This document shows, one piece after another, positions 1-8,612 of a DNA stretch of 64,000 bases (positions are counted from its first letter, which is position 1; the number at the start of each line of letters is the position of its first letter). Source of the DNA: Phenylobacterium sp. J367 (GTDB lineage Bacteria; Pseudomonadota; Alphaproteobacteria; Caulobacterales; Caulobacteraceae). The translations under genes and the position numbers were made by a program. A model generated the notes under the pieces. It saw only the letters and a list, made by a program, of their open reading frames with translations. It did no database searches and was not told the DNA's origin. The DNA lies in the NCBI RefSeq assembly GCF_024699985.1, contig NZ_JAJONA010000001.1, forward strand, positions 620,001 to 684,000, given 5' to 3'.

Positions 1-585
1 CTTGGGGTCGAGGACGAAGAAGCCGCCGTTGATCAGGCCATTGTCGCCCGGCGGCTTCTCGATGAAGCGCTGGACCTGGCCATCCTGGATCTCCAGCGCG
101 CCATAGCGGCCGGGCGGCACGACGGCGGTGACCGTCGCGGCCTTGCCGTGGCCCTCATGGAAGTCGGCCAGGGCCCGGATGTCGAGGTCGGCGACGCCGT
201 CGCCATAGGTCAGGAAGAAGGGCTCGCCGGGGGTCAGGTAGGGGGCGATCCGCTTCAGCCGCCCGCCGGTCATGGTCTGCTCGCCCGTGTCGACGAGGGT
301 CACCTTCCAGGGCTCGTGGTTGGTGGCGTGGTACTGGATGGAGCGGTTCGCCAGGTCGACGGTCAGGTCCGCGTTATGGAGCACATAGTTGGCGAAGTAC
401 TCCTTCACCACGTAGCCCTTGTACCCGAGGCAGACGATGAAGTCGTTGAAGCCATAGTGCGAGTACAGCTTCATGATGTGCCACAGGATCGGCCGGCCGC
501 CGATCTCGATCATCGGCTTGGGCTTGAGGTGGCTCTCCTCGGAGATGCGCGTGCCGAGGCCGCCCGCCAGGATCACTGTCTTCAT
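1..585 (-). CDS. rfbF: Glucose-1-phosphate cytidylyltransferase, 3' part cut by window edge
   Basis: Makes CDP-glucose from CTP and glucose-1-phosphate, the first step toward CDP-linked 3,6-dideoxyhexoses and related surface sugars. The protein opens MKTVILAGGLGTRISEES, the nucleotidyltransferase signature with the GGxGTR nucleotide-binding loop. KPKPMIEIGGRPILWHIM and a 'TYGDGVADLDI' metal/nucleotide segment follow. 195 codons are visible of a family length near 255, so the C-terminal quarter lies left of the window. The ATG fits the family N-terminus exactly. It is divergent from the sulfotransferase at 703 and belongs to the surface-sugar island. Family identification is firm; CDP-glucose specificity follows from family resemblance. 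Confidence 0.9.
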   Translation of the reverse strand, partial: MKTVILAGGLGTRISEESHLKPKPMIEIGGRPILWHIMKLYSHYGFNDFIVCLGYKGYVVKEYFANYVLHNADLTVDLANRSIQYHATNHEPWKVTLVDTGEQTMTGGRLKRIAPYLTPGEPFFLTYGDGVADLDIRALADFHEGHGKAATVTAVVPPGRYGALEIQDGQVQRFIEKPPGDNGLINGGFFVLDPK

Positions 586-702
586 CTTGACCTTACGACC
601 TTCGGGCTTGCCGCCCCCGGAATCGACCACCCTCTTACCGCGTCGTCCCCCGCGCGCGAAGCGGGGGCTTGCAGGGCGCGCGCGCGGGTGAATGACGGCG
701 CC

Positions 703-1449
703 ATGGCCGACGAACCCAGGGTCGATTTCATCATCGCCGGCGTCCAGAAGGGCGGCACGACGGCGCTCTTCGACTATCTGTCGGACGAGCCGAGGATCGC
801 GCTGCCGCGCGTCAAGGAAGTCCACTTCTTCGACGACGAGGGCCAGGACTGGGCCCAGCCGGATTACGGCGCCTACCATGCCCACTGGGACGCCCCGCCC
901 GATGGCCGTCCGCGCGGCGAGGCCACGCCGATCTACGTCTATTGGCCGAACAGCCTGGAGCGTATCGCCGCCTACAACCCGGCCATGAAGCTGATCGTCC
1001 TGCTGCGCGATCCCGTGCAGCGGGCCTGGTCGCACTGGCGGATGGAGTACGCCCGCGGGCGCCGAGACCCAACCCTTCGCCTGGTGCATCCGGGAGGGCC
1101 GCCAGCGGCTGTTCGACGCCGAGCCCTGGGGCCATCACCGGGAGTTCTCCTACGTCGAGCGCGGCTACTACGCCGAGCAGCTCGAGCGGCTCTTCGGGCT
1201 CTTCCCGAAGGCGCAGGCGCTGGTGCTCCGGGCCGAGGACCTGCGCGCTGACCCCGGCGCGACCCTGGCCGAGGTCCGCCGGTTCATCGGCGCGCCGGAG
1301 GCGCCGCGCCCGCCCATCGCGACGTCCACGTGGGCCGCGAGATGGACTACCCCTCGGAGCTGACCGCCGAGGACGTGGCGTTCCTGCGCGGGTTGTATGC
1401 CCGGGATAACGTCCGCCTGCGCGAACTCACCGGCATCGGCTTCGACTAG
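703..1449 (+). CDS. Sulfotransferase (heparan-sulfotransferase-like), frameshifted
   Basis: Predicted cytoplasmic PAPS-dependent sulfotransferase, probably modifying a surface glycan. 'FIIAGVQKGGTTALFDYL' near residue 10 is the 5'-phosphosulfate-binding loop. 'LIVLLRDPVQRAWSHW' near residue 105 is the 3'-phosphate-binding motif. The reading frame shifts near 1064 and again near 1305. Across both breaks the protein stays collinear (ETQPFAWCIREGRQRLFD, then DVHVGREMDYPSEL) and ends at a TAG. The reconstructed length of about 248 residues is typical of short Sulfotransfer_1 proteins. The start is the ATG just before ADEPRVDF. The breaks are probably sequence errors. The acceptor cannot be read from sequence. 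Confidence 0.75.
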
Positions 1450-1476
1450 CCACATTTGCGTTGGAGGCTTGCCGCC

Positions 1477-2539
1477 ATGAGATCCTCCGCCCTCGCCGCG
1501 ATCACCCTCCTCGCCGCCTGCAGCCCGGACGCGGACCCGCCGAAGGCCCAGGCGGCCCCGGCGGCCGCAGCGCCGGCCCCCTCCGCCGCTTCGCCGGTCA
1601 CGCCGGCCGCGGCCGGCGGCGGCTTCCAGATGGCCATGCCGATCGCCTGCGAGGTGGGGCGCACCTGCGAGGTGCAGAACTACCTGGACCTCGACCCCGG
1701 CCCGGGCGTGAAGGACTACCGCTGCGCCGGCGCGACCTACGACAAGCACACCGGCGTGGATATCCGCATCCTCGACATCGCCGCCCAGCGCCGCGGCGTG
1801 GACGTCCTGGCGGTCGCCCCGGGCAAGGTCACCGGCGTCCGCGACGAGATCCAGGACATCCTGATGAACGCGCCCGGCGCGCCGCCGGTGGGGGCCAAGA
1901 TGTGCGGCAACGGGGTCGCGATCGACCACGGCGGCGGGTGGGTCACCCAGAGCTGCCACATGGCGCTGGGCAGCGTCCGGGTGCGTCCGGGCGAGACGGT
2001 GCAGGCAGGCCAGCCCATCGGCCACGTCGGCCTGTCGGGCGCCACGGAGTTCCCGCACGTGCACGTGACCGTCTGGAAGGACGGCAAGGTGGTCGACCCC
2101 TTCGCGCCGGACGCCACAGCGGCGGCGGCCTGCCAGGGCCAGGCCAGCCTCTGGACGCCCGACGCGGCCCGGCAGCTCGCCTACAAGCCGGGCGCGATCC
2201 TCAACGCCGGTTTCGCGGCCCAGCCGGTGGACATGACGGCCATCGAGGCCGGTGACGTCTCGCCGCCGACCGCAGCCTCGCCCTATCTCATCGGCTATGT
2301 GCGGGCCATCAACCTGCGCGGCGGCGACCAGCTCGACATCGCCGTCCGGGGGCCCGGCGGAGAGGTGGTGGCCAATGTGACCTCGCCGGCCATGGACCGG
2401 AACAAGGCGCAGTATTTCCAGATGGTCGGGGAAGCGGCGGCCGGGCCAGGCGTGGCCGTCCGGCCGCTACATGGTCACGACCAGGATCCTGCGCGGCGGC
2501 CAGCCGGTGGCGGAGCGGACGGTCGAGACCCGCCTCTGA
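1477..2539 (+). CDS. M23-family metallopeptidase lipoprotein, C-terminal frameshift
   Basis: The N-terminus ends in a lipobox (LLAAC, Cys near residue 15) and leads into an Ala/Pro-rich linker, so this is predicted to be an envelope lipoprotein. A LytM/M23 domain follows, with a zinc-ligand His-Asp pair in 'DKHTGVDI', 'GNGVAIDHGGGW', and the HxH pair in 'FPHVHVTVW'. The family cleaves peptidoglycan cross-bridges. An additional domain of about 120 residues follows the peptidase. A frameshift near 2445 moves the ending to 'SGRYMVTTRILRGGQPVAERTVETRL'. A GGAGG sequence lies nine bases before the ATG. It ends 3 bp from the convergent hydrolase gene. Confidence 0.82.
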
Positions 2540-2542
2540 GGG

Positions 2543-3289
2543 TCAGGTCGCGGGGGCGCCGTAGTAGCCGCCGGCCTCGTTCACCGCCTGCTTGATGGCG
2601 TTGATGAACGCCGTCGTGGACTGGCGCGGCACGTTGTGGCCGACGCCGGCGAGGATGAAGTACTTGATCAGGCGGTGGTTGCAGATCAGCGCCCGGGCCT
2701 CGTCGTCCACCAGGCTGGGCGAGGCGGTCAGCGCCCGGCGCGGGAACAGCGGCTCGTCGCCCAGCAGGGCGATGGTGGGCGTGCGGAGCTGCGTCAGGAG
2801 CGCGCTGTAGTCGCGGGGCTCGATGTCGCCGTCCCGGATGCCAAGCACGTTCCAGAGGAACTCGGCCTGGTCCGGTGTGAGCTCGCGGTCACGGAAGCTC
2901 TCGGCCAGCGGCCACAGGTGGCGCGTGAAGATCGGCGGTTCCACGACCACATTGCGGCGGACGCCCGGATAGCGGAGGCCGAGGACCACGAGGGCGCCGA
3001 CGGAAAGGCCCACCGCGACGACCAGGCGGTTGTAGAAGAGGGTGTTCATCGCCTCGGTGAGCGCCGCGGCGAAGGCCCCCACCGACGTGGCGATCAGCGG
3101 CGGGCAGTGGTTTCCCGGAAGGTGGACGCGGAGCACGTCGTGGGCCACGAAGATCTCGTCCAGGTGCTCCAGCACGTCCTCTTCCGCGAAGGTCCCCGTG
3201 ACCACCAGCAGGATCGGCCGATCGGTGAACTGGGTCAGTTCACCGTGGAACCAGATGGGGCCCAGCGTGGTGGCGACCTCGATCTTCAA
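2543..3289 (-). CDS. Alpha/beta-fold hydrolase
   Basis: A 248-residue protein with an alpha/beta-hydrolase layout. The nucleophile elbow GLSVG (Ser near residue 96) follows a hydrophobic strand, an acidic position lies in 'TIALLGDEPLF', and a late His sits in 'LAGVGHNVP'. There is no signal peptide, so it is probably cytoplasmic. Lying among glycosyltransferases it could act on an activated sugar or acyl group, but the substrate is not evident. The ATG start has no competing upstream Met. Fold assignment is reasonable; function is unknown. Confidence 0.75.
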   Translation of the reverse strand: MKIEVATTLGPIWFHGELTQFTDRPILLVVTGTFAEEDVLEHLDEIFVAHDVLRVHLPGNHCPPLIATSVGAFAAALTEAMNTLFYNRLVVAVGLSVGALVVLGLRYPGVRRNVVVEPPIFTRHLWPLAESFRDRELTPDQAEFLWNVLGIRDGDIEPRDYSALLTQLRTPTIALLGDEPLFPRRALTASPSLVDDEARALICNHRLIKYFILAGVGHNVPRQSTTAFINAIKQAVNEAGGYYGAPAT

Positions 3290-3464
3290 GCCTGCCGTCC
3301 GGGGTTCAGCGCGGCGCGCCTGCCGACCGGCAGGATGAGGGATTCGCTTCCGCGCGGTAGCGCTTTGCGGTAAGCTGCGTCGTCAGCCTAGCTCTCCAGG
3401 GCTGTGTCGCATTGGCCGGGCAGCGAACCGCGAGGTTTGGTGTCCGGCCGTTGCATTTCGGGCC

Positions 3465-5126
3465 TCAGGCCGTGCGGGGCGGCGTCAGGGTGATGACCCC
3501 GTACCGCGCCAGCCACAGCAGACCCCGCACCAGGATGGCCCGGCGCCTGGCCGGCGCGACCGCGGCGACGAGCTCGCCAGCCGGAACGGCCGGATGCTCC
3601 GCCAGCCAGCCGACGATCGCCTCGGCTTCCTCCAGCGTCGGCCGGTTGTAGGAGCTGTAGGTGGCCAGCGGGCTTTCCAGCACCGCCTTGGCCATTGGCC
3701 AGTCCATGCCCGGCGCCAAAGAGGCGATGTACGCCGCGTTGCTGTGGGCGGTCGGGTAGGCCTTGAAGAGCGTGAACGGGTCGGGGCGGAAGGGATTGCG
3801 CGAGGACAGCGCCTCCGGGGCCGCGGCGAGACGCCGGGCGTTCAGCTCGCCCCACAGGGCCTGGTACTGCGGAATGATCACCGACCAGTCGAACACCTCG
3901 CGCGCGCGCCGCTGGGCGTTCTCGCCGAGCTTGCGGCGAAACTCGGCGTTGTTCGCCAGGATCGTGATCGCCGCGGCGGCCTCCTCGTAGTCGATCGCCG
4001 TGAACTGCCCGACCGCGCCCACATAGTTGTCGTAGTTCATCCAGCTGTTGGAGAAGGCGAAGGCGAGGTCCGCGCCGTTGTCCGGCGGCGGGGCGAGTGT
4101 CGGGACCCGGAAGCCGTCCAGGCCGTGGCGGACGGTGTCCTTGTAACCGTTCCAGTCGGTGACGACGCAAGGCAGGCCGGCGGCCATGGCCTCGATCGGC
4201 GTCAGGCCGAAGGTCTCCTGGATGTTGTCCGAGAAGCTGATGAACAGGTCGGCGACCGACCAGATCGAGAAGCGGACGTCCGACGGACGTCCGTCGACGC
4301 TGCGATAGTGCACCGAGGGACAGAGCGCGCGCGTCTGGGCGTGGAAGGTCGCCTCTTCCTCGGCGTTGGCGCCGTGGCCGGAGTTGACCCAGTAGAGCGG
4401 CTTGTCGATGCGGCGGGCGGCCTTCTCGAGCGCCAGCGCCATCAACGCCGGGTTCATCTTGGCTCGGACGTTGAAGCGGCCGACGTAGAGGGCGACGACC
4501 GCGTCCTCGGGAATGTCGAGCTTCTCGCGCCAGGCCTTGCGGTCCTCGGGCGTGGTCCGGAAGTCCTCGGTGTTGACGCCGAGCGGGATGGTCGCGCGCT
4601 GGAGCTCGCCGCGGCGGCGAGGCCCGCGCTCGCGCTCCAGGTAGTCGCGGACCTGGGAGAGCTGGGTCTCGACGCTGTCGCGGACCGCGGTCGAGGTGCA
4701 GATCAGGGCGTCGAAATCCTCGGTCGGCGCGATCAGCAGGTCGGGCAGCAGCCGCATGACATTGGCGGTCGCCGTCGTGTGGGTGATGCCGCAGATCGAG
4801 TAGGCGCGCGAGCCGGTGGGCCGCCGGTGCCAGGCCTCGCCGCCGATGTCGGGGCCGGGCATGTTGAGCACGCCCGCCGCGCCGAGGCCCGGGCGGTTGC
4901 GGGGCGCGATCCAGTTCACAGGCCGGGTCAGTTCGCCGATCCGGCCGACCAGGGCGTCGAGCTCCGCCTGCGGACGATGGGCCACGTTCCAGAAGTGGAA
5001 CTGATCGACGTCGGCGTGACGGAGGAAGCCGCGGAGGAAGCTCTCGCCGGCCGAGTGCCGGCCGAGGAGCTGGGAGCCCGTGGTGTCGAAGCCGTTGGGG
5101 TGAAGATAGATCGCAGCGTTGGACAT
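3465..5126 (-). CDS. Glycosyltransferase family 4
   Basis: Long retaining GT4-type glycosyltransferase (553 residues), predicted cytoplasmic or membrane-associated. The C-terminal Rossmann half carries 'VALYVGRFNVRAKMNP' (nucleotide-sugar site entry). The E-x7-E motif is in 'ETFGLTPIEAMAAGLPCVV' near residues 330-350, followed by 'DTVRHGLDGFRV'. The N-terminal acceptor half is less conserved. About 120 residues after the GT domain form an unassigned C-terminal extension. It lies downstream of the RTX gene on the same strand but behind a strong terminator, so it is probably transcribed separately. Donor and acceptor are unknown. Confidence 0.85.
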   Translation of the reverse strand: MSNAAIYLHPNGFDTTGSQLLGRHSAGESFLRGFLRHADVDQFHFWNVAHRPQAELDALVGRIGELTRPVNWIAPRNRPGLGAAGVLNMPGPDIGGEAWHRRPTGSRAYSICGITHTTATANVMRLLPDLLIAPTEDFDALICTSTAVRDSVETQLSQVRDYLERERGPRRRGELQRATIPLGVNTEDFRTTPEDRKAWREKLDIPEDAVVALYVGRFNVRAKMNPALMALALEKAARRIDKPLYWVNSGHGANAEEEATFHAQTRALCPSVHYRSVDGRPSDVRFSIWSVADLFISFSDNIQETFGLTPIEAMAAGLPCVVTDWNGYKDTVRHGLDGFRVPTLAPPPDNGADLAFAFSNSWMNYDNYVGAVGQFTAIDYEEAAAAITILANNAEFRRKLGENAQRRAREVFDWSVIIPQYQALWGELNARRLAAAPEALSSRNPFRPDPFTLFKAYPTAHSNAAYIASLAPGMDWPMAKAVLESPLATYSSYNRPTLEEAEAIVGWLAEHPAVPAGELVAAVAPARRRAILVRGLLWLARYGVITLTPPRTA

Positions 5127-5170
5127 GTCGCAGGCGCTTGTAGGCGGCGAAGCCCGCCGACGAAAAGCCC

Positions 5171-5201
5171 AAAGAAAAGGGCCGCCCCGAAGGGCGGCCC
5201 T
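5171..5201 (-). terminator. Intrinsic terminator after the RTX gene
   Basis: A perfect 10-bp stem (5178-5187 with 5192-5201) closes a CGAA loop. On the minus strand it is followed by TTTTCTTT. It lies about 25 bp downstream of the RTX stop codon in the correct orientation, so it should end the secretion-module transcript before the glycosyltransferase gene. Confidence 0.9.
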
Positions 5202-5224
5202 CAGCTTTGGCCGAAGCCTAAGCC

Positions 5225-7030
5225 TTAGATGATGTCGGTGAAGCCGATATCGTCCAGCGTGCGGCCCACGAGGACCACCGCGTCGTCAGCGCTACCGTCG
5301 TTGTCCGAGCTGTCGGCGAAGACCACCACGTCCGAGCCGATCTGGATCGAGACGTAGTTGATCACGCCGCCGCCGATCTGGGTGTTCGCCAGGGACAGGG
5401 CTTCTTCGTACGTCGAGGCCGTGAACTCGGTGTAGTTGCTGACCGTGCCCGCCGGCGACGTGACGAAGTCGAGGCTGTCGTCCGACGACCAGTCGCGGAT
5501 CTGGTCGAGCGAGCCGGCCGTGGTCCCCGAGTCACCCGAGATGAAGGTGAAGGTGTCGTTGCCGCCACCGCCGAGCAGGACGTCGGTGCCGACGCCGCCG
5601 GTGATCGCGTCAACGCCTTCGCCCGCGCTGATCGAGTCGTTGCCAGCGCCGCCAGCGACCACGTCGTTGCCCGCATCGGCGACGATGGTGTCGTTGCCGT
5701 TGCCGCCGTTGACGTCGTCGTCGCCCGCGCCAGCGCTGATGTTGTCGTTGCCCGACCCGCCGGTGATGACGTCTTCGCCACCGAGGCTGACGACCGTATC
5801 GGCGCCGCTGCCACCGGCGACGGTGTTGTCGCCCGCGCCCGCGTCGATGTTGTCGTTGCCGTCGCCAGCGGTGATGTTGTCATTGCCGCTGAGGGCCGTG
5901 ACCACGTCGTTGCCAGCACCCGCGTCCACGGTGTTGACGCCTTCACCCGCCTGGATGTTGTCGTTGCCGCCACCGCCTTGGATGTTGTCGTCACCCTCAG
6001 CGCCGACCAGCACGTCGTTGCCGCCAGCCGAGATCAGCGTGTCGTCGCCGCCTTCACCGTACAGCGACACGTTGCCGGTGCCCGTGGAGGTGATGCGGTC
6101 GTCGCCCGCGTTGCCGTTCAGGAAGTCGTTGCCAGCGCCCGAGGAGGCGATGGTGTCGTCGCCCTGACCGCCGTAGATCGAGTCGGTGCCCGAGGACGCC
6201 GAGCTCAGCAGGTCGTTGCCGGCATTGCCGTGGATCCACTGGACCGCGGTGTCGGCCGTGGCCGAGACGGTCACGGTGTCGTTGCCGTCGCCGCCGAGGA
6301 CAGTGTTGCTGCCCGTGCCGCTGATGGTCACGATGTCGTTGCCGACGCCGCCGTCCACGTTGTTCGTGCCGCCGGTGTCGCCGAGGGTGTCGTTGCCCTC
6401 GAAGCCGAAGACGCTGTCGTTGCCGAGACCGGCCGCAACCGAGTCATCGCCACGGCCGCCGCTGATGTAGTCAGCGCCGGTGCCGCCGAGCAGGATGTCG
6501 GCGCCTTGGCCGCCCTCGATGGTGTCAGCGCCGCTGCCGCCGTCGATCGTGTCGTCGCCCAGGTTGCCCTGGCCGAAGTCGGCGCCGTTGCCGAGGGTGA
6601 TGTTGTCACCGCCCTGACCACCGTAAACGGTGTCGGCGCCCGAGCCGCTTTGCAGCGTGTCGTTGCCGGCGTTGCCTTGCAGGTAGTCGCCGCCTTCGCC
6701 GCCGACGAGGGTGTCGTCACCCGCGCCGCCGTACATGGCGTCGGCGCCCGACGTGCCCGTGAAGCCGTCGGTGCTGCCACCGCCGACGAACAGGCGCGAG
6801 GAATCCGGGAACACCGAGTCGGTTTCGCCGTAGATGCCCGTGCCGAACACAACCGTGCGGCCGACCGAGGTCACCGAGACCGTGGCGGTCGAGGTGGCGG
6901 TCGCCGGGTTGTAGATCACGGTCGTCGCCGGAGCGCTCGCACCGGCGCCGCTGAAGACCAATTGGTCCGCAGTGGCGTCGTACGCGAGGGCTTGCGCCGC
7001 CGTGATCGTCTCAAAGAAATAGGTCGCCAT
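5225..7030 (-). CDS. RTX-repeat calcium-binding secreted protein (S-layer-like candidate)
   Basis: A 601-residue acidic protein. Residues 1-94 are a non-repetitive, Ala/Thr/Val-rich head. Residues of about 95-493 are nearly continuous GGxGxDxux nonapeptides that fold into calcium-loaded beta rolls. Residues of about 494-601 form a C-terminal type I secretion signal region ending VGRTLDDIGFTDII. There is no N-terminal signal peptide, as expected for T1SS substrates. The sequence has no Lys and no Cys. A GGAGAG ribosome site precedes the ATG. Its exporter genes lie just upstream on the same strand. By analogy with RsaA of Caulobacter it may be a surface-layer or matrix protein, but it is shorter and the S-layer role is inference. 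Confidence 0.88.
   Translation of the reverse strand: MATYFFETITAAQALAYDATADQLVFSGAGASAPATTVIYNPATATSTATVSVTSVGRTVVFGTGIYGETDSVFPDSSRLFVGGGSTDGFTGTSGADAMYGGAGDDTLVGGEGGDYLQGNAGNDTLQSGSGADTVYGGQGGDNITLGNGADFGQGNLGDDTIDGGSGADTIEGGQGADILLGGTGADYISGGRGDDSVAAGLGNDSVFGFEGNDTLGDTGGTNNVDGGVGNDIVTISGTGSNTVLGGDGNDTVTVSATADTAVQWIHGNAGNDLLSSASSGTDSIYGGQGDDTIASSGAGNDFLNGNAGDDRITSTGTGNVSLYGEGGDDTLISAGGNDVLVGAEGDDNIQGGGGNDNIQAGEGVNTVDAGAGNDVVTALSGNDNITAGDGNDNIDAGAGDNTVAGGSGADTVVSLGGEDVITGGSGNDNISAGAGDDDVNGGNGNDTIVADAGNDVVAGGAGNDSISAGEGVDAITGGVGTDVLLGGGGNDTFTFISGDSGTTAGSLDQIRDWSSDDSLDFVTSPAGTVSNYTEFTASTYEEALSLANTQIGGGVINYVSIQIGSDVVVFADSSDNDGSADDAVVLVGRTLDDIGFTDII
5552..6748 (-). repeat. RTX nonapeptide repeat tract
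   Basis: About 400 codons of degenerate 27-bp units encoding GGxGNDxxx-type nonapeptides inside the secreted protein gene. Units such as GGAGDDTLV, GNAGNDTLQ and GGSGADTIE are visible. The high similarity between units is expected for calcium-binding beta rolls and could also promote recombination or assembly errors. Confidence 0.9.
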
Positions 7031-7074
7031 AGATCTCTCCAGTCTGTGTCACACGGACCCCCGGCACGCTTGAC

Positions 7075-7091
7075 CTCCGTCCCCGACGGAG
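7075..7091 (-). other. Inverted repeat in the RTX 5' leader
   Basis: Perfect 7-bp arms (CTCCGTC and GACGGAG) around a CCC loop lie 45-61 bp upstream of the RTX start, in the 212-bp gap after the fusion-protein gene. It could be an mRNA-stabilising hairpin or an operator. No T-run follows it on the minus strand, so it is not a typical terminator. Confidence 0.35.
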
Positions 7092-7242
7092 CAGTCCCAG
7101 CGGTCCATTACCCCAAGCGCCACAGCATGGCTGCGGCGAAGGTTAAACGAGCCCGAGGGAAGACGTATCGGAAGCGCGCCAAATTCGCAACTCCCAAAAG
7201 CCGCCCCGCCGCGGGGTGCGCGGCGGTGTCGCGCGGGCGCCA

Positions 7243-8612
7243 CTACTCCTCGTGGAAGGCCCCGCTCAGCGTGTCCTTGATGGGCGAGATCAGGAAGCCC
7301 ATCACCGTGCGCTCGCCGGTCAGGATCGAGGCGGACGCGGGCATGCCCGGCTGCAGGGTGACGTTCTTGAGGTTGGCGATGTCCTTCGGATCGATCGCAG
7401 GTCCACCCGATAGAAGGCGGTGCCGGCTTCCTTGTTGGTGATCCGGTCGGCCGAGACGACCACGACCTTCGCCGGCAGCGGGCTCTGCCACCGCTGATTG
7501 ACGCCGGTGATGCGCACGGTGGCGTCCAGGCCGACATGGACGTTGTCCACGTCCTCGGGCCGGATCATCACCGAGACCAGGAGCGGCGAGTTCGAGGGCA
7601 CGATGTCCATCAGCACCTCGCCTGCGCCGGTGACGCCGCCGATGGTGAACTGGGTGAGGTTGAAGACGTAGCCATCGACCGGCGAGCGGACGACCGTGCC
7701 CTCCAGCGTCTGGCGGGCCGTGGTCAAGCGCGGCAGCGTGTCGGAGATGCGCGACTGGCTCTGGCCCAGGCCCTCGGCGGCCTGGCTCTCGCGCTGATCG
7801 CGGAGGCTGGCGAGCTGCAGCCGGGTTTCGCCCATCTGCTGGCGCAGGCGGGCGATGTCGGCGACCAGCGAACCGCGGCGGCCGTTGAGGTCGGCCAGGG
7901 TGCGCTCGTAGCGCAGGATCAGGGTCTTCGGCGCGTAGCCCTTCTCGTTGAGGATCTTGTAGCCGGCGAGCTCCTCCTCGGTGAGGCGCTTCTGAACCTC
8001 GACGGACTCCACCTGGGCCTGCTGACCCTGGATCTGGGTCTCGATCTGCTCCAGCCGCTGCTGCATGACCGCCGACTGGCTCTGGAAGAGCTGCAGGCGG
8101 GTGGCGAACAGGAACTCCTGGTCGCGGATCAGCGCCGCGACGCGAGGATCGGCGCTGCGGGCGGTGAGTTCCGGCGGGAAGGCCAGCGCCGGCCGGTTCA
8201 TCGCCTCGGCGACGAAGCGCGCATTCTCGGCGAGCAGGGCGTCGTACTGATTCTGGTAGACGTCGACGGCCGCGCGGGCCTCGACGTCGTTGAAGGTGAT
8301 CAGCGGCTGGCCGGCCCGGACCCGCTGGCCCTCGCGGACGAAGATCTGCCGCACCGTACCGCCTTCGCGGTGACGCAGGGTCTTGCGGTTGGACTCGATG
8401 CGCACCTCGCCGGGCGCGGTGACCGCGATCGGCAGGGTGGTGAAGGAGGCCCAAAGCCCGAGGCCGATGACCAGCGTGCCGATGATCGCCGCGCCGACCA
8501 CCATCGGCTTGCGCATCCGCTGCTCGAGGGTGGGATCGATCGGGCGCTTCTCGTCGCCGCCGAACGTCGGGGCGACATAGGACGGGCGGACGGGCCCGAG
8601 ATCCAGCTTCAT
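7243..8612 (-). CDS. HlyD/PrtE/RsaE-type periplasmic adaptor of type I secretion, frameshifted
   Basis: Membrane fusion protein linking the inner-membrane ABC exporter to an outer-membrane TolC-like channel. A cytoplasmic head (residues 1-38) is followed by one membrane segment (about 39-60, 'VVGAAIIGTLVIGLGLWASF'). The first lipoyl half ('APGEVRIESNRKTLRHREGG'), a long coiled coil (about 120-290), and the second lipoyl/beta-barrel half ('TVVRSPVDGYVFNLTQ') follow. A frameshift near 7400 breaks the tail, which continues in another frame as DPKDIANLKNVTLQPGMPA and ends FHEE. Its start overlaps the ABC gene stop as ATGA, so the two are translationally coupled. The matching outer-membrane channel is not in the window. 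Confidence 0.88.

Noticed and set aside
703..1449. Calling split genes true pseudogenes
   Set aside because: The breaks are single-base, both halves are conserved and collinear, and essential genes such as pyrD show the same pattern, so error is the better explanation.
5552..6748. CRISPR-like array impression from regular repeats
   Set aside because: The units are contiguous, coding, and degenerate 27-bp nonapeptide codons with no spacers.
5436..7441. Long open frames opposite the RTX gene (243 and 487 codons)
   Set aside because: They mirror the repeat codons on the other strand, have no start context or recognisable domains, and the RTX frame has clear protein logic, terminator and ribosome site.
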